The notes beneath the pieces are model-generated. The model was not told the DNA's origin, did no database searches, and worked only from the letters and a program-made list of their open reading frames with translations. Shown in pieces: positions 56,520 through 64,000 of a DNA stretch of 64,000 bases (its first letter is position 1; every line of letters starts with the position of its first letter). This DNA comes from Oxytricha trifallax (Eukaryota; Ciliophora; Spirotrichea; Sporadotrichida; Oxytrichidae): NCBI GenBank assembly GCA_000711775.1, contig ARYC01000611.1:1-64000 (forward strand), in the 5' to 3' direction. The position numbers and the translations under genes were made by a program.

Positions 56520-57225
56520 CAGAGATATCCTGGGATTGTTCCACTCGAGACTCACTACCCCACCCCTACCCCATTTCCCGGTCTACCGAGACCCCCTACA
56601 CAACCCTCTACCCTAAACCATAAATACCCCATTTCATATGAAAATTTTTGTCCTCAAGGTCTGAATCAATTTCCATCTTGACATCTTAACTGCATAACCC
56701 TTTAATATTAAAAAAATTACAAAAAAATTCGATTTTTTTCTTTTCATAATAATGCATAATATGACATTGCTTTTAAAATTTAAAATAATTCTCTTGGTAA
56801 TTTGATTTTAAAAGCATGTTAAGAAAGAAAAAAACATATATATCTATTCTCACTAAGTATCAATTATATTTTTATAAAATTTATTCATTGAGAATTATGC
56901 ATAAATTGTATTTAAAAAGTTTTTTATCCATGAATCACTTTTTTCCAATATAAATTTCTAAAAATAGCATCTTATATTCTTAACTGTTTTTTTATACTTT
57001 ATTTTGTTGACTTAGCAAAATTTGTTACACCTTTATTTAATTCAAAAGTAAAATAAAAAATGTTCAAACAATCAGATGATTTGTTTTCCAGATAAAATAT
57101 TATATAAACTCTTCACAATATTTATCTTGTATAAAACTGGAATTAGGAGTCATTATTGAGTTGGGTAGTGGGTTGTGTAAGGGGTTTCGGACGGAACACT
57201 GGGATGATTATAGGTTTAGACTAGA
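56520..57225. repeat. Element with C-rich inverted repeat arms
   Basis: GACCCCCTACACAACCCTCTA (56590) is the inverse, with few changes, of TAGTGGGTTGTGTAAGGGGTT (57165). The similarity extends about 45 bases, with CCGARACC outward and TACCC inward. The block 56430-56690 is unusually C-rich. Its open frame of ~80 Pro-rich codons is most likely a by-product of composition. It lies immediately before the dynein linker segment. Confidence 0.5.
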
Positions 57226-59085
57226 AGTCATAGAGGAGATCTATTATATGACAGACAATCTAAAGAAGGAAGAATACGATAGTATAGAGAAACTCACAGC
57301 TTAAATAAATAAAAGAGATACTTTACTTGGGGTTGACAAAACTGAATTCAAAGAACTTAGAGTTTTATTGGATGATATTAAACCATTGTGTGAACTATGG
57401 ATCATTTACTAAATACTTATCAAAAGTATATATTTAAATGTTGAAGCAACTATCAATAATATCATTTAAATTTCTTCAATAAATTGTAAATAAGTTTTGT
57501 AAAACCTTTCCAGTGTGGATGGAAGGAAGATTTGTCATGTTAAACAGTGAATAAATTGAAAATAGTGTTAATGATTGGGTGAATGAACTCAAACATTTAA
57601 GTAAAAAATCCTTTCTTGAAGCAAGCACTGAAATAATTAGAATTTTTGTCATAATTTCAATATATTTTATTAATAACATTTCATGTCATTTATCTATCAG
57701 GCCCTTAGTCAATTTAAAACATACTTGCCACTTTTCAAAGCTCTTAGAACCAAAGGATTGGCACTAAGACATTTTAAAACACTTGAATTATCTGAAAATA
57801 TTTTATGTAATTTTTTAAACTTAGAAATTTCTATTTCATTTTACTTGATTGAATTTAAAATTGGAGTAATTTAATTTATATAGGCATTTTTATATTGAGT
57901 TTAAATATAAAAAATTATTTAGATATGCTTACTCTAACTGTATAACAAAAAATTCATAGAAATATTAAGATTAAAAATAATAAATGTGTTATAATATAAA
58001 TTATGACATCTAAAATTAAGGCAAATATTTTGTTAATTTGATTGGCGCATGATTGGCAACAAATTAAACTTTGTGGTAGATCCTAGTACGGTAACTTTAA
58101 GAAATCTGATTAACTTCAAACTTTAAAAGGTAGACCAAATCTTAATAATTAAGAGCATTTGTGAGATAGCAACTAAAGAATATGCAGTAAACAAATTATT
58201 TTATTACAGTTATTTTAAAAGTAATTAATTAGTTTCAAGTAAAGTTTAATGACTTCTCTTGAGACTCTTGATAGAGATATCAAAGCTTTGGAATTTTCCC
58301 TTCAACCATATAAAGAAAAGTAACTTCCATAAACTTCTTAAATTCCAATTACCACTTAAAAAGTTGTAATAGCTCTATCTTGAAATCCTTAATGCGAGGA
58401 AATACCATTTATTGTTCTAAAACTACAAGATCTAATCATGACATTTGATGAATATTCAATGAGAGTCAGTGTGCTTAAAACCAATCCATAAATTAAAAAC
58501 CTCTTTGATAAAATGATGCAAATTAAGAGAATAGTTAAACATGAAGTTGAGATTCTTAATGAATTGCATGAAGTAACAGATTTTCTGATTATAATTTGCA
58601 GTTAATCTATTAAATCCTAAAATTAATTATGTTAAGTAGTATTTTCAAAAGACCTAGCTATATATTGAAGACATATTTTATTTAGAGGAAATATCAAAAC
58701 ATCTAGAACGAGAAGATAAAAAGTTTTAGGAAGTTGATGCTTATTACAAAACTGTGAGCAAATCATTTGAAGCTACACCTTAAGTTTACAGAGCCTGTTA
58801 TAACACATATTTACAATTAAAAATTAATTTGAATGCTTAAATAATTTTAAAAGGAAGCTTTTCTAATGCATTTTTAGAGATATAACTACGATTATGAGCT
58901 TATAATATAAGCACTTAATCAATTCTTGAGAAAAATTTCCAAATAATCTTCATAACAACTTTAAATTTAGATTTATCATTGAATCTTCCATATTTTGATT
59001 TCTAGACATTTACGACAGTTGAAGCCTTACTAAAATTTAAAAATCGGTAAGAATTAATAATGCTAAATCTATAAAGAATATTAAA
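57226..59085 (+). pseudogene. Dynein heavy chain, linker domain segment
   Basis: Blocks in family order: DTLLGVDKTEFKELRVLLDD (57.31 kb), QFKTYLPLFKALRTKGLALR with HFKTLELSE (57.71 kb), NFVVDPSTVTLRNLINFKL and IIKSICEIATKEYAVNKLF (58.06-58.2 kb), MRVSVLKTNPQIKNLFDKMM (58.46 kb), YIEDIFYLEEISKHLERED with FQEVDAYYKTVSKSFEATP (58.66-58.78 kb). These match DHC linker landmarks such as 'FKPYLPLIQALRNPGMRDRHW'. No AAA1-AAA3 motor modules were found in the window, so they lie elsewhere or are lost. TGA and frame changes near 58380 and 58600 point to decay or short eliminated segments. Confidence 0.88.
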
Positions 59086-59114
59086 CTGAAGCACCCCTTC
59101 TAGAAAGAGGCGAC

Positions 59115-59178
59115 CTTGTGGAGAAAAGAATATTTAATATTGAAAACTCAGCCATCTCAAGATTCTATATGCACTTAC
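59115..59178 (-). other. Intron in the acidic Gln-rich gene
   Basis: Read on the minus strand it begins GTAAGTGCATATAG and ends TTCTCCACAAG, 64 bases. It follows the exon end FRSQRIQ. Borders and length are typical of the other introns in the window. Confidence 0.65.
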
Positions 59179-61425
59179 CTTAAATCCTTTAGGATCTAAA
59201 AAGTCTATTTGGAATGAATCGTTGTAATTCATAAAGATTATAAGGCATTACTTGGTATCTCTACTTGTTCATCTTTTACATATTTTATTAGCCAGATCTT
59301 TGTCCACCATAAATCTACTGTTATTATTGATATTGCATTTATGATTAGTTATAAGCATTCCTCTGATTTTGTTCTGCAAATGGATAATATCTTTGATAAA
59401 ATTATAGTTGTTATGGATTTGGAAGTTCCTCTTCATCACTAAAGAGAGCTGGATTGCTATCTAGACTGCTTTCAAACTCATCCTCATCATCGACATTCTC
59501 ATATTCTTGAACTTTTACTATAATTTTAAGAAATTCCTCATTAGTAGACTACGAAACTCTTTTCTATTATTAGGTGCTAGTCTAATTAGATAAAAAATTT
59601 AAAAAAATAACAAACACAGAATGGGTATACTTAACGCACAAGACCGAGACCTCATATATATGCTAGCAGAAGATGGAAAATACAAATAACTAGCAGCATA
59701 CACTATGAGACTCATTAAAAACAACAGAGACTAGTGGGGTCTATACATCCTAGAAGCCATAACCTTCATCATTAAAAGAATAGTCAGAAAAGGCCACGAA
59801 CATATAAATCAGTACCAAATAGAACTCAACAAACTATAATACCTACCTGAATACGAGGCCTCAACCAACTAAATATGGATCATGTAAACCTACTAACTCC
59901 TAAGACTTATGAGGGTAAACAACAAGTTCATTAAACCTTAAACCATACGCCCAATATCTCCGAACAACACGGAGACAGAAGATCCTCCAGCCCCAGGACC
60001 TTAAACAACAACCAAAGAGAAGAAAGATCTAGCGCCACTCAACATAATAAGCGAACCTTTCTATCCTCAAAAATAATACATCATCAAACCCCCAAAAAAA
60101 TAGAAAAGAAAATCATATACCAAGATGATGATAACTCAGACTGGAGCGATGAAAAACCAGTCTTCTATAGCGATGAATCGTACGAAGAAGACTCTAGCCA
60201 ACAAACAATCATCGAACATGAATTGTTTCAAGAAAAGTAACAACCCTAAACTCACATATATGATAGGGAATACTACAAAGATCTTCTCAATCTAAGTGAT
60301 GACACAATTGACAATTACCTAAAATATAACCGTGACGCACTTGGTTAAAATTAAAAAAGAGATGACGCACTTGAAATTAACAGTGACACACCTACAAAAA
60401 ATTAGTACTAAATAGAGAATAATTAATTAATAAAATAGGATCCAACTATTAATTAATAATAATAAACTATAAAATAACTAGTACCACATATGAACTAACA
60501 AATTACTAAGTCTGAACTCTAAGATAGACTAGACAAAAGGGAAGCATGCATATCTATCTGGACACAGAGCATTAACTCAGAATACTACGCAATCATAGAA
60601 GAATTTGCTAGATGTTTAAGAGTAATCTCACCCCTAACCAAAGACACAGCAAAAGACCTATACGACAAAACAGATGACATGCTCAAAGCATACATAAACA
60701 CGAACCTTCACTTTGATCCGTCAAACACTTCAGTGAAAATGCTGAAATTCTTTACCCTCATAATCATGAAAAACTCAGAGGCTAATGAAAAGAGCTTCAT
60801 GTACATGAACTTTGAGACTGAAGAACACAAATAGGGTAAAAATATACCTTAAATGTCTTCAAAAACACACATACTTCATCAAATCAGACCTAGTCCAATT
60901 CCTCACTACAAGGCTCAAAGAATAAATAGCCCTAAAAGAAATTAGCTTCTCCATCAGAATCCAACCTCTTGATAACAAACTTAAATTCAAAGAAGCAGAC
61001 GGGTACATCCAAATTCTAAATGGAAAGAAGCCCAAAAGAAAGAACAATAAACCAAAAAGAAGACAACCCAACAGGAACAAGAAAAGAAGACAGAACAAAA
61101 GAGGAAGAAGATGATCACAAAGTTTTAGTATACCTTGAACAGAAAGTTCAAAATTAATTATATAAAAGGGCAAGTCCCTTACATACATTTAACATGTATA
61201 TTCATCCGGGGGGCCTGGAGCCCCCGATGAGGATTAATTATTATTATTATTTTTATTATTTATTAGTCTAATTAGATTAGAGTACCTTCATTATTTCCTA
61301 ATTCTAAGGCACTTAAACTTCTAGTTTGCTTTCTTCATACTAAATTTATTACTGTTACTATAGTTAGAACTATTTTTAAAATTCTCTTAGTTTCTTTATT
61401 TCTGATCTACTATTGTCTCTTCAAA
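59179..61425 (-). CDS. Acidic, Gln-rich protein gene interrupted by a LINE-like insertion
   Basis: From about 61425: KKLREFQKQFQLQQQQQIQY, ESKLEVQVPQNQEIMKVLQ, reaching the duplicated target at 61264-61277. It resumes left of the insertion at 59578 with QSTNEEFLKIIVKVQEYENV and DDEDEFESSLDSNPALFSDE, then FYQRYYPFAEQNQRNAYN and YELQRFIPNRLFRSQRIQ to the intron at 59178. With one target copy kept, the frame is continuous for ~185 codons without TGA. Low complexity (Gln, Asp, Glu). Function unknown. Expected in the macronucleus without the insertion. Confidence 0.7.
59592..61263 (+). mobile_element. LINE-like retroelement with 14-bp target duplication
   Basis: TAGTCTAATTAGAT flanks both sides (59578-59591 and 61264-61277), a perfect 14-base target duplication. 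There are no terminal inverted repeats and no long terminal repeats. The right end has a G/C hairpin (61202-61230) followed by a TTA-rich tail (TTATTATTATTATT...), as in non-LTR elements. The body is coding-like, with many C-ending codons: MGILNAQDRDLIYMLAEDG near the left, acidic sequence in the middle (SDEKPVFYSDESYEEDSS) and a strongly basic end (KKRRQNKRGRR). The coding signal is not in one frame throughout. No reverse transcriptase is present, so it is partial or non-autonomous. The perfect duplication suggests a fairly recent insertion. Confidence 0.7.
61202..61230 (+). other. 3'-end hairpin of the LINE-like element
   Basis: TCATCCGGGGG pairs with CCCCCGATGA around an eight-base loop, about ten pairs with one bulge. 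It sits just before the TTA-rich tail. Such a stem-loop at the 3' end is often the recognition site for the reverse transcriptase of a LINE and for any SINE that uses it. Confidence 0.7.
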
Positions 61426-61599
61426 GAAATCTTTGAAAGAATGATGTGGATGGAAGAGTCTGTAAAGAGGAAAGGATTAGAAATGTTAAGCAATCAAGGT
61501 TTATATTTATTTATAGTTTTGTTAGTACTTGATATTAATTCAATATTTGCACAAATTTAAGATTTAAAAGTATTTAAACTTAAAAATAATAATTTAAAA

Positions 61600-63500
61600 A
61601 ACATATAGATTGGTAACCGTATCATTAGCCTTTAGCTTGTAATATGAATCAACTTTTGGGTGCTTTGTATGAATTTATTTCTCTATCTCATTAACAATAG
61701 TTTCCTTTAAGTCTCTTCCATTTAAGAAAATTCTGGCTATACCTCTTTGAAACCGTTGTTGATTTTTGCCCTAGTTTTCTCCCTAATTTTGAGCTTCATT
61801 TTTAAGAGGTAACCTTGGAGATCTTTATCACCAGCTATATGAGTTGAAATGATTTTGGGCTGGTCTTCATCTAGTCTTTGTGCAAGCTTAGTTCTTTTCT
61901 AGATTATCTCCTAAGTTTTATTTTAGGTAAGTCTGTATTCAGTAAGCTACTGTCTCATTTTTTCTCTCGATCATTCTTTGCTTTCCTTGCATCTTCTTCT
62001 TTAGCTTTCTTCTATTCATAAAATATTTCAACCAAATTTTCAATAATAAAATGCTTATGATTAAAACTCTTATCGATCATTATTTTATGATTCTTACGTT
62101 CTTTCTTTTGCTATATATTCTCTTCGCTATTCAAAGAAGCTTTTGAGATTTCATTCTTACTTTCTTTCTCTTCACTGTTTTCACTTTCGCTCTTTCTCAC
62201 TTAATATTTCTGCGTGATCTACCTTAGGCTACATTACCTTTGATCTCTTCACTTTCAGAGTTTGAACCAGAAGAACTTTCACAACTTCCACTTACTGATG
62301 ATGAATCTGATGCTAAACTAGATCTGGAATTGCTTGAAGATGAAGAATCGCTATTAGGTCCACTTTCTATATCATAATCTGAGGCTGATTTATTCGAGTG
62401 ACTATGACTCAAAGTCTTCCCATTGCCTTTGTTTTAAGTTTTCTGACGTTTTTTATGGAGAACTCTGTCTAAGATCTATTCATTATCAGAGGCAGAATTA
62501 CTTTGACTTTTTTGATATTTTGATTTCCGTTTGCCAAGTAAAATTGTTGCACCTTTATCTGTAATGAGCTGAGTAAAGTCTATCAAAGGGCAATCTGCCT
62601 CAACTTGCTTTCTTATTTAATCTAGTTACTTTATAGATTCTGCTTTTTTGATATTTCTAGCATTGTCTAAGACTTTGTTTCGCAATCCCAGATACTTTGA
62701 AATAACACCATCATTTTTAAGTGATTTCTAAGTTTATCATAAGTCTTATCATGATCTTTCATAGTTAAGCTTTCTTTTGTGGTTCTCAAGGGAATATAGA
62801 ATAAATTGCAAACTAGCCTCAAAGATCAATCTATAAATTTCTTCTCTTTTTCTTCCATCAATTTCAACTTGCACTAAAAGCAACTTTGCTTTTTCAAGCT
62901 TTTAATTTTTCTGAATGAAATCTTCTTTAAGGTTGGTCAAATCATTTGAATCCAGAATATCTTTTATTTGATAAAGCTTTTTAATGCTTTTCTCAACTTT
63001 GTCCTTAACCAGCTCTATCTCTTTAATGCCAGATATATTTCCAGATTTCTTTAATAATTTCAAGTCATAAGATACTCTGCTTTATCTTAACCTCTTTGGT
63101 TTCCCTTAATTTTAAATAACCATCTGTTTAGCTTCTTCATGCTCACTAAGTATGCGTTTCAAGTTCAGCTTGATCATTTCTACAGTATCGATACACGACT
63201 TTTAAAGCTCAAGAATATCTCTCCATAGTCTATTGGCGAAATGTACATGATTCTGAGAATATCCTTCAATTATTCTGTCAGCTTATTTTCACTATCTAAA
63301 GCTGTATACTTGTCATAATCTGAAATCCATTGATTAAGAAATCTCTCTTCATCTTATATATCAATTTGTGATCTTTTGGCTTGTTCTAGCATTTTAGCTA
63401 CTATGCATATTGACAATTTATTCCTGAAAAATGCATAATTTTATTGCTTATCTAAGTTGAACTTTTATTCAAAACTTTTGATGTTATTCTTTTGCTCAAT
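61600..63500 (-). CDS. Unidentified Ser-rich and coiled-coil protein, coding segments
   Basis: Reading leftward: Lys/Glu-rich helical sequence from 63.4 kb, then a Ser/Asp/Glu-rich tract at 62.41-62.23 kb (MSHSHSNKSASDYDIESGPN...), then helical sequence (HFIIENLVEIFYEQKKAKEE), and near 61.95-61.7 kb QQLTEYRLTQNKTQEIIQKR with KLAQRLDEDQPKIISTHIAG. Highly charged, with no membrane segment; the type of sequence seen in nuclear or cytoskeletal scaffold proteins. Frame changes between blocks prevent a single model. No family recognised. Confidence 0.5.
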
Positions 63501-63549
63501 CACAAATTCTCTACAATAAAAATTTCAAACCAATCATGAAAAATAAGTG

Positions 63550-64000
63550 GAAAAATTTAATTAATGAATAATAATTAATAAATAAATAAAGAAACTTAAG
63601 ATGGTGTTCCTGGAGCAGCAAGTCATTCACTAAAATTTGTAAGTTTCAAAAAACATATCTAAAATCTTTTTATTTCATCAATACTTACCAGCTGGAGTGG
63701 CTACGTCAGTGGACCGAGACCTCAAGTGACACTGAAAATATATGGAAACAACAGAAGAGTTTTGGCAATATGGAGCAAAGTATGAAGGAAATTGGAAAGA
63801 TGATAAAACTGTTTCTGGATTCTATTTCTGTAGTTGTCTATGCTAATACTTATTATTTAAATTCATTTTAATTTTATATTAAAGTCTTCCGCTTATTTTT
63901 CATAAATCGTTAAATTTATATAATTATAACTTCCTAAGCTTGCTAAACTTACCAAAGAATTCTTTGGTAAGTAGAGTGTGATTGTATATCAGGGAAATAG
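63550..64000. other. Right edge, short coding-like fragments
   Basis: On the + strand METTEEFWQYGAKYEGNWKD (63740-63800) has the Y.G.W.D look of a MORN repeat, but only one unit is seen. On the minus strand an intron-like sequence (GGTAAGTATTGATG..., ~63690) is present. Too little remains before the window edge to decide. Confidence 0.3.

Noticed and set aside
56436-56681. Pro-rich open frame of about 80 codons
   Set aside because: It sits in a C-rich inverted-repeat arm, has no plausible domain and is best explained by base composition.
59592-61263. LINE-like element as an LTR retroelement or virus-derived element
   Set aside because: There are no terminal direct repeats, the target duplication is long (14 bp) and the right end has a simple-repeat tail, all of which favour a non-LTR element. 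The family remains open because no reverse transcriptase is present.
1-64000. CRISPR array, tRNA or rRNA genes
   Set aside because: No regularly spaced direct repeats, no cloverleaf with conserved arms and no rRNA-like GC-rich block were recognised by eye; a dedicated tRNA scan was not possible here.

Overview
The window reads as germline (micronuclear) DNA of a spirotrich ciliate close to Oxytricha or Stylonychia. (1) TAA and TAG fall inside conserved protein motifs where Gln is expected. For example, the last Gln of the ubiquitin-protease Cys box GNTCYMNSVLQ near 3550 is TAA. TGA is the only credible stop. (2) Four transposons or transposon pieces end in G4T4/C4A4 telomere-like repeats and carry a DDE transposase, a ~22 kDa protein and a zinc-finger kinase. 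This is the layout of telomere-bearing elements (TBEs). (3) Host genes lie in AT-rich DNA as short pieces, partly out of order and on both strands, as expected for macronuclear-destined segments separated by eliminated sequence.

Layout. 1-245: end of a TBE. 1.4-5.6 kb: unidentified coding pieces, the N-terminal half of a ubiquitin-specific protease (-) and the C-terminus of a CEBPZ/Noc1-like protein (+). 5.75-8.25 kb: decayed GSK3-type kinase. 8.5-12.3 kb: unidentified coding sequence (-). 12.3-14.3 kb: rest of the CEBPZ/Noc1-like gene (-). 14.9-18.5 kb: a divergent TBE relative whose third gene is a zinc-finger protein with an MT-A70 methyltransferase domain instead of a kinase. 18.9-19.7 kb: another DDE transposase relic. 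20.6-24.3 kb: unidentified coding sequence, including a clean 194-residue ORF. 24.64-31.45 kb: two TBEs fused, one inserted in the other with part of the host TBE missing. 31.45-32.15 kb: a 0.7 kb foldback element. 32.25-33.2 kb: decayed cystathionine gamma-lyase. 33.4-42 kb: unidentified coding pieces among MITEs. 42.1-48.25 kb: one small ORF split by a 1.6 kb terminal-inverted-repeat element and by a 4.0 kb TBE. 48.3-59.1 kb: dynein heavy chain pieces with the motor half before the tail and linker. 59.2-61.4 kb: an acidic, Gln-rich ORF split by a LINE-like insertion with a 14-bp target duplication. 61.6-63.5 kb: coiled-coil and Ser-rich coding sequence (-).

Most recognisable genes here carry in-frame TGA or frame changes, so much of the window may be germline-limited paralogues rather than precursors of working macronuclear genes. 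Frame changes can also mark unrecognised short eliminated segments or pointers, and sequence alone does not separate the two. In three places removal of an element, leaving one target copy where one exists, gives an ORF continuous with the other side. This supports excision of whole transposons as internal eliminated sequences.
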